In this document: positions 18,484-26,936 of the stretch, piece by piece | Numbering within the stretch: position 1 is the stretch's first letter | How the letters are laid out: the number at the start of each line of letters is the position of its first letter | NCBI RefSeq assembly: GCF_022834715.1 | Contig: NZ_BQKC01000001.1 | Location: forward strand, 532,501 to 596,500 | Length of the DNA stretch: 64,000 nt | Source of the DNA: Granulimonas faecalis | GTDB taxonomy: Bacteria > Actinomycetota > Coriobacteriia > Coriobacteriales > Atopobiaceae | Reading direction: 5' to 3' | Notes under the pieces: generated by a model | Told to the model about the DNA's origin: nothing | The model's input: the letters and a program-made list of their open reading frames with translations, nothing else | Database searches by the model: none | Program-made: the position numbers and the translations under genes

Positions 18484-19262
18484 TCCGCACCGTCCCCGGG
18501 GCCTACCTCGGTCTGGACGGGCCGCTCCAGCGGCTCTCCGCCGGCCCTAAGATCCTCTGGCTTCTCGGCGTCACCGTGGCCGCCTTCGCCGCCCCGTCGC
18601 CCGCCGTTGTCCTCGCCCTGGTGGCCGGGGCCGCGGTGTGCGCCCGCGTCGCCGGGGTCGCCTGGCGCCGGGTCGGGGAGGCCGTGGCCCCGACGGCCGT
18701 CGTCCTCGTCCTGGCCCTGGCCGCCAACGCCCTCGTGGCCGACGGCACCGGCGACGTCGTGCTGCTCGGCACCGTGGGGGTGAGCCTCCCGGGCCTCGTG
18801 CGGGGCGTCACCGCCGTGCTGCGCATCGTGGCCCTCGTGGCCTGGGCCCTCGTCTACACGGCCACGACGCCCTCGCAGGCCACCGTGGACGCCCTCTCCC
18901 GGGCGCTCTCGCCCCTCGGGCGCCTGGGCGCCCCCGTGGACTCCTGGGCCATGGTGGCCTCGCTCGTGCTCCGGTTCGTGCCGCTCTGCGGCGAGGAGCT
19001 CGTGCGCGTGCGCGACGCCCAGCGGGCCCGCGGCGTCATGCTCGACGGCGGCGGCCCCGTGGCCCGGCTCGCCCGCTGGCGCCTCGTGCTGGCGCCGCTC
19101 GTGGTGGCACTGTTCCGCCGCGCCGACGAGAGCGCCCGCGCCATGGCCGACCGCTGCTGGGGATACGGCCCCCGGACCCCCGCGCGCCGGCCCCCCTCGG
19201 CCGCCGACGTCGCCTGCGCGGTGGCGGCGGTGGCCCTCGTGTGCCTATGCTGTGCCCTGTAG
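18480..19262 (+). CDS. ecfT: ECF transporter transmembrane subunit EcfT
   Basis: 260 residues with several hydrophobic helices in the N-terminal two thirds. Near the C-terminal side are the two Ala-Arg-Gly-type coupling helices (RVRDAQRARGVML and a degenerate RAMADRCWGYGP), which contact the ATPases. The LSRALSPLGRLGAPVDSWAM and LRFVPLCGEELVRVRDAQ segments are typical of EcfT. GTG at 18480 overlaps the upstream TGA. With the fused ATPase it forms an energising module for vitamin S components encoded elsewhere. Confidence 0.88.
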   Translation: MIRTVPGAYLGLDGPLQRLSAGPKILWLLGVTVAAFAAPSPAVVLALVAGAAVCARVAGVAWRRVGEAVAPTAVVLVLALAANALVADGTGDVVLLGTVGVSLPGLVRGVTAVLRIVALVAWALVYTATTPSQATVDALSRALSPLGRLGAPVDSWAMVASLVLRFVPLCGEELVRVRDAQRARGVMLDGGGPVARLARWRLVLAPLVVALFRRADESARAMADRCWGYGPRTPARRPPSAADVACAVAAVALVCLCCAL

Positions 19263-19275
19263 GAAGGAGACTGCC

Positions 19276-20091
19276 GTGACAGACGAGACCTCGACGGACG
19301 CCCCCGACGCGGGGACCCTCGTGCTCAAGGTGGGGTACCGGGGCGCCGGCTTCTCGGGCTTCGCGGCCCAGGAGGGACAACGCACCGTGGCTGGCGAGCT
19401 CGTGCGCGCCCTGGAGACCCTGCTCCGCAGGCCCGTGGAGATCGCCTGCGCCGGCCGCACGGACGCCGGCGTCTCGGCCGTCGCCCAACACGTCTCGCTG
19501 CCGGTGACGCGCGGGGAGTGGGAGGGCCTCACCGCCCGGCGCCTGCTCTGGTCGCTCACGGCCCTCACGCCGCCGGACATCTCGGTCATGGGGGCCTGGC
19601 GGGCGGCGCCGGGCTTCTCGGCGCGCTTCGACGCGCTGGGGCGCCGCTACCGCTACCGCATCAAGTGCGGGTCCCAGCCGGTGCTGCTGGCGGACCACGT
19701 CTGGTGGCTCCGCGACGGGCTGGACGTGGGTGCCATGGACCGCGCGGCCCGCGCCCTCGTGGGCGAGCACGACTTCAGGAGCTTCTGCAAGAAGTCGTCG
19801 GCCGAGGGGCGGCGCACCTTTCGCTGCCTCACCGGGTGCGCTGTCTCGCGCCAGGTGGAGGCCGGCGAGGAGCTCGTGTGCGTGGACGTGGCGGCCAACG
19901 CGTTCCTCCACAACATGGTGCGCATCGTCGTGGGCACCCTCGTGGAGGTGGGCGCCGGCCGCAGGCCCGAGTCCTGGGTGGCCGACGTCCTGGCCGCGTG
20001 CGACCGCGAGGCGGCCGGCCCCACGGCGCCTCCCGAGGGTTTGACCTTTGTTGAGGTACAATATCCCCCATCAGCACTTGTCACCTGGTAG
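19276..20091 (+). CDS. truA: tRNA pseudouridine synthase A
   Basis: 271 residues. Makes pseudouridine at positions 38-40 of the tRNA anticodon arm. Catalytic aspartate D63 lies in the AGRTDAGVSA motif; YRYRIKCGSQPVLLADHVWW and the C-terminal FLHNMVRIVVGTLVEVGAGR also match. GTG at 19276 was chosen over an in-frame GTG at 19252 because AGGAAGGAG lies just before it. It overlaps nothing but follows ecfT by 13 bases, the conserved ecfA-ecfT-truA order. Confidence 0.95.
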   Translation: MTDETSTDAPDAGTLVLKVGYRGAGFSGFAAQEGQRTVAGELVRALETLLRRPVEIACAGRTDAGVSAVAQHVSLPVTRGEWEGLTARRLLWSLTALTPPDISVMGAWRAAPGFSARFDALGRRYRYRIKCGSQPVLLADHVWWLRDGLDVGAMDRAARALVGEHDFRSFCKKSSAEGRRTFRCLTGCAVSRQVEAGEELVCVDVAANAFLHNMVRIVVGTLVEVGAGRRPESWVADVLAACDREAAGPTAPPEGLTFVEVQYPPSALVTW

Positions 20092-20211
20092 GGGAGTGGC
20101 GCGGCCCAGGCCGTGGCACAGCACCTGGGTTGCGAGGACAGGCGCCGCACGTCGGCGCGACGTTCATTCGTAGGCCCGGTTGCGGGCCGCGAGCGAGAGA
20201 GAGGACCGGCC

Positions 20212-20811
20212 ATGGCCAACCTTGAGAGCGGGCTCACCTACGATCAGGCCCACGACCTTCTCACCACCTACAACAAGGACCCCTTCCACGTCCAGCACGG
20301 TGAGACCGTCGGCGGCCTCATGGGCTACTTCGCCGCCGAGTACGACCCGGAGAACGTGGACTTCTGGACCCAGGTGGGGCTCCTCCACGACCTCGACTGG
20401 GAGATGTTCGACCCCGACCTGCACACCGTGGAGACGGCGCGTCTGCTCGAGGAGGCCGGGGCCTCGCCGGAGCTGGCCAAGTCCATCCAGACCCACCAGT
20501 CCGATCTCAACCCGGAGCTCCCCGCGCCCGAGCTCAAGATGGAGAAGATGCTCTACGCCTGCGACGAGCTCTCGGGCCTCGTGACGGCGACCGTGGCCAT
20601 GCGCCCGTCCAAGAGCGTCATGGACTTCAACGTGAAGTCGCTCAAGAAGAAGTTCAAGACCAAGAGCTTCGCGGCGGGCTGCAACCGCGACGACATCCGC
20701 CGCGGCGCCGAGATCAACGGGCTGGAGCTCGACGAGCTGTTCGCGATGGTGATCGAGGGTATGAAGGCCATCGCGCCCGACCGCGACACCTTCGGCAAGG
20801 ACGGCGAGTAG
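20212..20811 (+). CDS. HD-domain phosphohydrolase-like protein
   Basis: 199 residues. The HD pair is seen in VGLLHDLDWE, with an upstream histidine in FHVQHGE and a downstream histidine and aspartate in KSIQTHQSD and YACDELSG, fitting a single metal-dependent HD domain. Predicted as a cytosolic phosphohydrolase of unknown substrate. ATG at 20212 follows GAGAGAGGACCGGCC; an in-frame start at 20113 gives an Arg-rich extension without family support. It stands alone between truA and a metal transporter. Confidence 0.75.
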   Translation: MANLESGLTYDQAHDLLTTYNKDPFHVQHGETVGGLMGYFAAEYDPENVDFWTQVGLLHDLDWEMFDPDLHTVETARLLEEAGASPELAKSIQTHQSDLNPELPAPELKMEKMLYACDELSGLVTATVAMRPSKSVMDFNVKSLKKKFKTKSFAAGCNRDDIRRGAEINGLELDELFAMVIEGMKAIAPDRDTFGKDGE

Positions 20812-20858
20812 GGCGTCGGTCCGAAACCTCCGATCAGAACGGGATGTGATCTAACGGT

Positions 20859-21947
20859 ATGGAAGAGGGTCTCTGGCACCTGCTCGGGCACTCGCTCGAG
20901 CACAGCGTCGAGGACACGTTGGTCCTCGTCCCGTTCCTCTTTGTCACCTACCTGGCCATGGAGGCCCTGGAGCACGGGGCGGCGGGGTTCTCGGAGCGCG
21001 TCATCCTCAGGGCCGGCAAGGCCGGGCCCGTGGTGGGCGCGCTCCTGGGGGCCCTGCCGCAGTGCGGCTTCTCGGCCATGGGCGCCACGCTCTACAGCGC
21101 CCGCGTGGTGACCGTGGGCACGCTCGTGGCGGTGATCCTGTCCACGTCCGACGAGATGCTGCCGGTCTTCGTGGCCAACGGGGCGCCCGTGTCGCAGATC
21201 GCCGCCATCCTCGCCTTCAAGGTGGCCGTGGGCATGGTGGCCGGCCTCCTCGTGGACCTCGCCGTGCGCGTGCTGCGCATACCCGCCTCCAACGCCCTGC
21301 GCATCCACGAGCTGTGCGAGCGCGACCACTGCGGCTGCGGGGACGTCGAGGGCCTCGCCGAGCGCGTCTACGAGGACGACGGCGACCTTGCCGAGGCCGA
21401 GGCCCACGGCGGGTGCTGCCCGTCCTGCGGCCACGAGCTCCCGGCTGAGGCCCGCGGCCACGGGTGCTGCCACGACGGGGGCGGTCACGGGGCCTGCGGC
21501 CACGGCCACGACGCCGAGGGCCACTCCCACGGCCACTCCCACGGCGGCCACGGCTCCATCTGGCGGAGCGCCCTCGTCCACACGGTGCAGGTGACCGCGT
21601 TCATCTTCGTCATCACCCTCGTGCTCGAGGTGGTCATCGAGGCCGTGGGCACCGACGTCTTCGCCGCCTTCATGCTCGCCCACCCCGGCCAGGCCGTCTT
21701 CTACGCCGGCCTCGTGGGCCTCATCCCCAACTGCGCCGCCTCCGTCCTCATCAGCGAGCTCTTCCTCGAGGGGGCCCTGGGCTCCGGCGCCATGATCAGC
21801 GGCCTGCTCGTGGGTGCCGGCGTGGGCCTGCTCGTGCTCTTCAGGGCCAACCGCCCGCTCCGCTCGAACCTGGCCATCGTGGCCGTGCTCTACGTCGTGG
21901 CCGTGGTGTGCGGCCTCTGCGTCAACGTCAGCGGGTTCGTGTTCTGA
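20859..21947 (+). CDS. Putative metal/metalloid exporter, ArsP_2 (PF11449)-like membrane protein
   Basis: 362 residues, with two blocks of hydrophobic helices of about equal size separated by a long cytosolic-type loop. Each block has a proline-cysteine turn, ALLGALPQCGFSAMG and VGLIPNCAASVLISELF, the repeated motif of the ArsP_2 group of 10-TM heavy-metal permeases. The loop has cysteine motifs (CGCG, CCPSCG) and a histidine stretch (HGHDAEGHSHGHSHGGHG), which suggests binding of a soft or transition metal. The substrate is not known. The ribosome-binding site is weak. Family assignment rests on motif recall. Confidence 0.7.
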   Translation: MEEGLWHLLGHSLEHSVEDTLVLVPFLFVTYLAMEALEHGAAGFSERVILRAGKAGPVVGALLGALPQCGFSAMGATLYSARVVTVGTLVAVILSTSDEMLPVFVANGAPVSQIAAILAFKVAVGMVAGLLVDLAVRVLRIPASNALRIHELCERDHCGCGDVEGLAERVYEDDGDLAEAEAHGGCCPSCGHELPAEARGHGCCHDGGGHGACGHGHDAEGHSHGHSHGGHGSIWRSALVHTVQVTAFIFVITLVLEVVIEAVGTDVFAAFMLAHPGQAVFYAGLVGLIPNCAASVLISELFLEGALGSGAMISGLLVGAGVGLLVLFRANRPLRSNLAIVAVLYVVAVVCGLCVNVSGFVF

Positions 21948-21990
21948 CCCAAGGCCCCGGGTCCCGGGGCGCGTATCCGAGGAGGCAGCC

Positions 21991-22713
21991 GTGTACGAGC
22001 GCCCCGACGTCCCCAAGCCCGGCAGGCACCGCACCGCCGTCGCGGTGGCGGTGCTCGTCGCCATCGGCTGCGCCCTCCTCGTAGGCCTGCCGGCCCTCTG
22101 GCACCTCGCCAACGAGACCAACGCCTCCACGCTGGGCGACGGGGCCCTGCAGGAGGCCGTGGCGTCCCGGGACAACGCCCTCGCGGTCCCCGAGGGCTCC
22201 GAGCCCACCGGCGCCGACGTCGAGACGTTCCTCGTCCTCACGGTGGGCGACGTCCGCGCCGACGCCCCGGCCCTCCAGGGGGCCGAGCTCCTCTGCGTCG
22301 ACCACACGGCCAAGGACAGCCACCGGGTCACGCTCCCCACCGACCTCGCCGTGACGGCGGGCGGCGCGGCCACCACCCTCGCCGACCTCTTCGCCGCCCG
22401 GGGCGAGGGCGCCTGCGTGGCCCCGGTCTCGGCGGCCACGGGCCTCGCGGTCTCCCATGTGGTGGAGCTCGACGGCGAGGGCTGGTCGCTCTTCGAGCGC
22501 GCGGTGGCCGGCGGCATCCAGGGGGCGGCCCAGGCCGGGCCGGAGCTCCTCTCCTCCCTCAGGACCGACATGGACACCGGGCAGCTCATGGACCTGCCGG
22601 ACTCCCTCGCGGGGACCGGCGTCTCGGCCGCCGAGCCCGAGCCCTGCCCCATGGCGGGCGACGGGGTGGACCGCGCGGCCCTCGGCGTCCTCGTGGGCAC
22701 GCTCCGCGGATGA
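21991..22713 (+). CDS. Membrane-anchored LCP-like protein, probably catalytically degenerate
   Basis: 240 residues. A single N-terminal transmembrane segment (AVAVAVLVAIGCALLVGLPA, about residues 18-37) is followed by an extracellular domain. The order FLVLTVGDVR, LLCVDHTAKDSHRVTLPTDL, GLAVSHVVELDGEGW resembles the LytR-CpsA-Psr fold (backbone of the D-S/T-D and R-D loops), which attaches glycopolymers to peptidoglycan. The key arginines and the acidic pair are not evident, so it may be non-catalytic. GTG at 21991 follows GGAGGCAGCC. It precedes a glycosyltransferase, consistent with a cell-envelope role. The match is by pattern only. Confidence 0.45.
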   Translation: MYERPDVPKPGRHRTAVAVAVLVAIGCALLVGLPALWHLANETNASTLGDGALQEAVASRDNALAVPEGSEPTGADVETFLVLTVGDVRADAPALQGAELLCVDHTAKDSHRVTLPTDLAVTAGGAATTLADLFAARGEGACVAPVSAATGLAVSHVVELDGEGWSLFERAVAGGIQGAAQAGPELLSSLRTDMDTGQLMDLPDSLAGTGVSAAEPEPCPMAGDGVDRAALGVLVGTLRG

Positions 22714-22837
22714 CTCTGTGGGTGTTTGCTGAAGGCTCGGTGACGGGTGTGTGGTGGCGCGTCTCGTTTTAAAGCTTATATTGTGACGCTGCTACATTTA
22801 CCTCTGACCACACGACCCGTCAGGGGGTTCCAGCCCT

Positions 22838-23908
22838 ATGTCTCCCAAGCCGCCCGCCGTCACGCTCATCATGCCTGCGTACAACATCGAGGCCTATGTG
22901 GCCCGGGCCGTGGAGTCGGTGCAGAACCAGACCCTGCGGGACTGGGAGCTCATCGTCGTGGACGACGGCTCCACCGACCGCACCGGTCAGATCCTCGACC
23001 GTCTGGCCTCCCGGGACTGGCGCATCGAGGTCATCCACACCGAGAACCACGGTGCCGCGGCGGCGCGCAACACCGCCCTCGACCGCGCCCGGGGCCGCTA
23101 CATCCACTTCCTCGACGGCGACGACTGGGTCGAGTCGGCCATGCTGGAGCGCGAGGTGGCCTTCGCCGAGGCCAACGACCTCGAGCTCGTGGTGGCCGGC
23201 TTCTACATCGAGACCTTCTACGGCAACGGCGGAGAGCACCTCACCGAGGCCAAGCGTGTGGACGGGCAGGTCTTCGCCACCCGGTCCGAGTTCCGCTCCC
23301 AGGCCTTCCGCCTCTTCGACCAGAACCTCCTGTACGTGCCCTGGAACAAGCTGTTCCTGAGGGGCCGCATCGAGGAGATGGGCCTGCGCTTCAGGCCCAC
23401 GTTCTGGGACGACTTCCCCTTCGTGCTCGACTACATCCGCGACGTCGGGCGCGTGGGCGTCATGGGCGAGTGCTTCTACCACTTCGGCCGCAGCCGCGCG
23501 GAGAGCGAGACCGCCCGCTGGCGCCCCGGCATGTACGAGAAGCGCGAGGAGGAGCACGGCTGGATGCTCGACCTCTACGACCACTGGGGCCTCTCGGCCG
23601 ACCCGTCGTCGGTGGAGATGGTCCAGCGTCGCTACATCGAGCGCCTCGTGGGCTGCATCGAGAACGTCTGCAACGACGCCTGCACGCTCCCGCGCGAGGA
23701 GAAGCGCGCCCAGATCGAGGCCATGATCTCCACGCCGCGCGCCCAGATGGCCGTGGAGCTCGCTCAGCCCCGGAGCGCCATGATGCGGGCCATGCTCATG
23801 CCCATCCGCCGCAAGGACGCCTCCATGGCCATGCTCGAGGGTCGGGTCATCTCCCTCGTCAAGGGCGCCGACCCGCGGCTCTTCGCCTCCCTCAAGGCCC
23901 GCCGCTAG
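22838..23908 (+). CDS. Glycosyltransferase family 2
   Basis: 356 residues. A GT-A fold transferase with VTLIMPAYNIEAYVARAVES at the N terminus, the nucleotide-binding ELIVVDDGSTDRTGQILD motif, and the DXD-like FLDGDDWVE. The FDQNLLYVPWNKLFLRG stretch is common in GT2 enzymes of capsule and wall teichoic acid-type clusters. No transmembrane helix is obvious, so it acts on the inner face of the membrane. The C-terminal 120 residues lack a recognised domain. A less GC-rich stretch at about 22770-22800 upstream may contain its promoter. Confidence 0.85.
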   Translation: MSPKPPAVTLIMPAYNIEAYVARAVESVQNQTLRDWELIVVDDGSTDRTGQILDRLASRDWRIEVIHTENHGAAAARNTALDRARGRYIHFLDGDDWVESAMLEREVAFAEANDLELVVAGFYIETFYGNGGEHLTEAKRVDGQVFATRSEFRSQAFRLFDQNLLYVPWNKLFLRGRIEEMGLRFRPTFWDDFPFVLDYIRDVGRVGVMGECFYHFGRSRAESETARWRPGMYEKREEEHGWMLDLYDHWGLSADPSSVEMVQRRYIERLVGCIENVCNDACTLPREEKRAQIEAMISTPRAQMAVELAQPRSAMMRAMLMPIRRKDASMAMLEGRVISLVKGADPRLFASLKARR

Positions 23909-24021
23909 GCACGAGTAGGGCCGCTCGGTATCCGTGGAGTGTGGGCGCCTGACGCTTGGGGTGGTCGCGGGCGGGTAGGCACCAGCTGGTACGAGAGGAA
24001 CCTTCCCAGAAGGGGGACACC

Positions 24022-24453
24022 ATGGCAGACAACACCGGCAAGAAGGTCAAGGTCCACTACCGCGGCACCCTTGACGACGGCACGCAGTTCGACAGCTCCT
24101 ACGACCGCGGTGAGCCCCTGGAGTTCACCGTCGGCGCCGGGCAGATGATCCCGGGCTTCGACAAGGCCGTCGTGGACATGGAGGTGGGCGAGAAGAGGAC
24201 CGCCCACCTGGAGCCCGCCGACGCCTACGGCGAGCCCCGCGAGGAGCTCGTGGTGAGCTTCCCGGTGGACCAGGTGCCCAACCTGGACCAGCTCTCCGAG
24301 GGCGACCGCATCTTCCTCCAGGGCCCCATGGGCCAGCCCATCCCGGCCGCCGTGACCTCCATCACCGAGGAGGCCGTGACCGTGGACGCCAACCACGAGC
24401 TCGCCGGCAAGCCCCTGAACTTCGACATCGAGCTCGTCGAGGTGGGGGAGTAG
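24022..24453 (+). CDS. FKBP-type peptidyl-prolyl isomerase, SlyD-like
   Basis: 143 residues, no signal peptide. The FKBP half has KVKVHYRGTLDDGTQFDSSY and LEFTVGAGQMIPGFDKAV; the inserted IF-like chaperone flap and the VDANHELAGKPLNFDIELVE end match the SlyD/FkpB type, without the His-rich metal tail. Cytosolic prolyl isomerase and folding helper. ATG at 24022 follows AGAAGGGGGACACC; longer in-frame starts give no family sequence. It shares a nearly identical 93-base segment with the lipoprotein gene at 30285. Confidence 0.9.
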   Translation: MADNTGKKVKVHYRGTLDDGTQFDSSYDRGEPLEFTVGAGQMIPGFDKAVVDMEVGEKRTAHLEPADAYGEPREELVVSFPVDQVPNLDQLSEGDRIFLQGPMGQPIPAAVTSITEEAVTVDANHELAGKPLNFDIELVEVGE

Positions 24454-24488
24454 CGGCCTGCGGCCCAAGGGCCCTTTTCTGGCGGGAC

Positions 24489-24503
24489 GCGCCACTGTGG
24501 CGC
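24489..24503. repeat. Palindrome GCGCCAC-T-GTGGCGC
   Basis: A perfect 15-bp odd palindrome between two convergent genes. The same GCGCCAC-N-GTGGCGC core occurs at 41086-41098 and 41839-41853, and near-copies at 41043 and 41883, all in intergenic DNA. Confidence 0.5.
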
Positions 24504-24527
24504 GGCAGGGGCGGTGTCGGCCCATGG

Positions 24528-24559
24528 AAAAGGCCCCGACGTCCGAAGACGCCGGGGCC
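24528..24559 (-). terminator. Intrinsic terminator of xpt
   Basis: Read on the minus strand, GGCCCCG and CGGGGCC arms extended by CGTC/GACG (one mismatch) enclose a short loop and are followed by CTTTTCC. It lies just after the xpt stop, between the convergent xpt and FKBP genes. Confidence 0.8.
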
Positions 24560-24576
24560 GTCCCGCCCGTCTCGCC

Positions 24577-25155
24577 CTAGGCGAACTCGATGGCGCCGGT
24601 CTTCGGGTCCATGGAGCTCACGACGGCCAGCGACTCCAGGTTGTAGCCGCGCTCGCGGAGGCTCTTGCCGCCGGGCTGGAAGCCCTTCTCGATGGCGATG
24701 CCGATGCCCTCCACCACGGCGCCGGCGTCCTCGCAGATCTCGAGCAGGCCGTTCAAGGCGCAGCCCATGGCCAGGAAGTCGTCGATGATGAGCATGTGCT
24801 CGCCCTCCTGGATGAAGCGCTTGGCGACGATGACGTCGTACTCGCGCTTCTTGGTGTAGCTCACGATGTGGCTGCGGTACTGGCTGCCGTCGAGGTTGAG
24901 CGACTCGGTCTTGCGGGCAAAGACCACCGGCACGTTGCCGAAGTGGCGCGCCGCCACGCAGGCGAGGCCGATGCCCGAGGACTCGATGGTCAGGATCTTG
25001 TCCACGGGGCGCCCGGCGAAGAGCCGCGCCCATTCGGCCCCGAGCTCGTCGTAGAGGGCGGTGTCGCACTGGTGGTTGAGGAAGTTGTCGACCTTGAGGA
25101 TGTTGCCCTCGCGGACGATCCCGTCACGGCGGATGCGCTCTTCCAGAGCCTGCAT
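24577..25155 (-). CDS. xpt: Xanthine phosphoribosyltransferase
   Basis: 192 residues. Converts xanthine and PRPP to XMP for purine salvage in the cytosol. [20 protein letters not shown] at the N terminus and [20 protein letters not shown] match Xpt; the PRPP loop is [20 protein letters not shown]. The preferred start ATG is at 25155. No purine riboswitch was recognised upstream. A perfect palindrome (25192-25204) overlaps the probable -10 region and may be the operator. Confidence 0.93.
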   Translation of the reverse strand: MQALEERIRRDGIVREGNILKVDNFLNHQCDTALYDELGAEWARLFAGRPVDKILTIESSGIGLACVAARHFGNVPVVFARKTESLNLDGSQYRSHIVSYTKKREYDVIVAKRFIQEGEHMLIIDDFLAMGCALNGLLEICEDAGAVVEGIGIAIEKGFQPGGKSLRERGYNLESLAVVSSMDPKTGAIEFA

Positions 25156-25191
25156 GAAGACCCCTCTCTCGGTTTCTCTCCCTTGGGATCA

Positions 25192-25204
25192 CCCCATTAT
25201 GGGG
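25192..25204 (-). promoter_or_regulatory. Palindrome CCCCATTATGGGG over the xpt -10 region
   Basis: A perfect 13-bp palindrome 37 bases upstream of xpt. Its minus-strand centre reads CATAAT, a good -10 box, so a repressor bound here would block xpt transcription. No convincing -35 was found. Confidence 0.4.
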
Positions 25205-25340
25205 CACTCGGCGCGATTCGTCTCGCGGGGAGGCGCCCCGTGGGAAGCGCCGTTGTTCCCGCCGCGTAACGCCGGGGCAACGTGGGCGACGTACGCTCTA
25301 TCCCCACGGACGGTTCCGCCGATCGAGAAAGGCCACGGCC

Positions 25341-26936
25341 ATGGCGCTGATCAGACCTGTCGACGAGACCCTCGCCGGCTTCCTGCGCGACGAGTCGCGC
25401 ACGCAGGGCCGGGCCGAGACGATCTCGCAGCCGGCCGACGAGGCCGAGGTCCGGCAGGTGTTCCGCGAGCTCGCGTCGGTCCCCGGTGCTCCGGTGCCGG
25501 TGACGGTGCAGGGGGCCCGCACGGGCCTCGCCGCCGGCTGCGTGCCGGACGGCGGCCACGTGATGTCGCTCCAGCGCATGAACCGGGTGCTCGGCGTCTC
25601 CGGCGACGCTGAGGGCGGCTTCTCCGTGCGCGTGCAGCCGGGCGTGGTGCTCCAGGACCTCAGGAACGCCCTGGCCAAGCGGGCGTTCGACACCGCGGGC
25701 TGGGACGACGCGTCCCTGGCCGCCCTCGGGCGCCTCCGCGGGGCCGATCCCGTCTTCTTCCCCTGCGACCCCACCGAGACCTCGGCGACCGTCGGCGGCA
25801 TGGTGGCCTGCAACGCGTCGGGCGCCCGGAGCTACCGCTATGGGGCCATGCGCCGCCACGTGCGGGGCCTCCGCGTCGTACTGCCCTCCGGCGAGACCCT
25901 CGCCCTCTCCCGCGGCGCGGCCGTGGCGGATGGGCGCCGCCTGACCCTGACGACCGAGCAGGGCACCGTGATCGAGGTGCCGCTGCCCACCTACTCCATG
26001 CCCGACGTCAAGAACGCCAGCGGCTACTTCGCCGCGGGCGCCATGGACGCCGTGGACCTCTTCGTGGGGTCCGACGGCACCCTCGGCGTCGTCACCGAGG
26101 TGGAGCTGGCCCTCGCGCCCATGCCGCCCGTCGTGTGGGGTGTCAACTGCTTCTTCGACGGCGAGGACCGCGCCGTGGGCTTCGTGGGGGCCGTGCGCGG
26201 CGCCGTGCCGGGCCTCGGGGCCGTGGAGTACTTCGACCCGGCGGCCCTGGACATCCTGCGCTCCCAGCGCCACTGCGACCCGGCGTTCTCCTCGCTGCCC
26301 GAGGTGCCGCCCGCCTACGCCTGCTGCGTCTTCGTGGAGCTCCAGGAGCCGGGCCGCCCCGAGGCCCTCGAGGCGCTCGCCGCGGTGGGCCGCGCCATGG
26401 GGGAGGCCGGCGCGGACCCGGCGGCCACGTGGGTGGGCACGACGGATGTGGACCGCGAGCGCCAGCGGTTCTTCCGCCACGCCGTGCCCGAGTCGGTGAA
26501 CATGCTCATCGACGAGCGCCGCCGCACCGACCCCGCCATCACCAAGCTCGGCAGCGACATGGCCGTGCCCGACGGCCGCCTCCGCGACGTCGTGGCCCTC
26601 TACCGCCGCACGCTCGCCGAGGAGGGCCTCGAGAGCGCCACATGGGGCCATATCGGCGACAACCACCTCCACGTGAACGTGCTCCCCCGGAACGCCGGGG
26701 AGCATGCGCGCGGCAAGGCGCTGTTCCGCCGTTGGGCCGAGGAGGTCTCGGCCATGGGGGGCACCGTGTCGGCCGAGCACGGCGTGGGCAAGATCAAGCG
26801 GGACTTCCTCGTGCCCATGTACGGGCGCGAGGGGGTGGCCGAGATGGCCGCCGTTAAGCGGGCGCTGGACCCGGACGGAGTCCTCGGCCGCGGCAACCTC
26901 TTCGACGCGTCGCTTCTGGAAGGGGGTGAGGCGTAG
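25341..26936 (+). CDS. FAD-linked D-lactate dehydrogenase (GlcD/Dld family), Etf-associated
   Basis: 531 residues of the VAO/PCMH flavoprotein family. The FAD domain shows PVTVQGARTGLAAGC, CDPTETSATVGGMVACNASG and FVGSDGTLGVVTEVELALAP; the C-terminal cap has HIGDNHLHVNVLP and GTVSAEHGVGKIKRDFLVPM. The following two genes are EtfB and a ferredoxin-bearing EtfA, the arrangement of the electron-bifurcating lactate dehydrogenase complex of Acetobacterium (LctBCD). The likely role is NAD-dependent lactate oxidation driven by reduced ferredoxin; a glycolate or other 2-hydroxyacid substrate cannot be excluded. The stop shares its last base with the GTG of etfB. Confidence 0.82.
   Translation: MALIRPVDETLAGFLRDESRTQGRAETISQPADEAEVRQVFRELASVPGAPVPVTVQGARTGLAAGCVPDGGHVMSLQRMNRVLGVSGDAEGGFSVRVQPGVVLQDLRNALAKRAFDTAGWDDASLAALGRLRGADPVFFPCDPTETSATVGGMVACNASGARSYRYGAMRRHVRGLRVVLPSGETLALSRGAAVADGRRLTLTTEQGTVIEVPLPTYSMPDVKNASGYFAAGAMDAVDLFVGSDGTLGVVTEVELALAPMPPVVWGVNCFFDGEDRAVGFVGAVRGAVPGLGAVEYFDPAALDILRSQRHCDPAFSSLPEVPPAYACCVFVELQEPGRPEALEALAAVGRAMGEAGADPAATWVGTTDVDRERQRFFRHAVPESVNMLIDERRRTDPAITKLGSDMAVPDGRLRDVVALYRRTLAEEGLESATWGHIGDNHLHVNVLPRNAGEHARGKALFRRWAEEVSAMGGTVSAEHGVGKIKRDFLVPMYGREGVAEMAAVKRALDPDGVLGRGNLFDASLLEGGEA

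Noticed and set aside
20041-20064. Promoter TTGACC with TACAAT before the HD-domain gene
   Set aside because: The hexamers are only 10 bases apart, too close for a sigma-A promoter.
25156-25340. Purine riboswitch upstream of xpt
   Set aside because: None of the conserved three-way-junction loops could be recognised on the minus strand.
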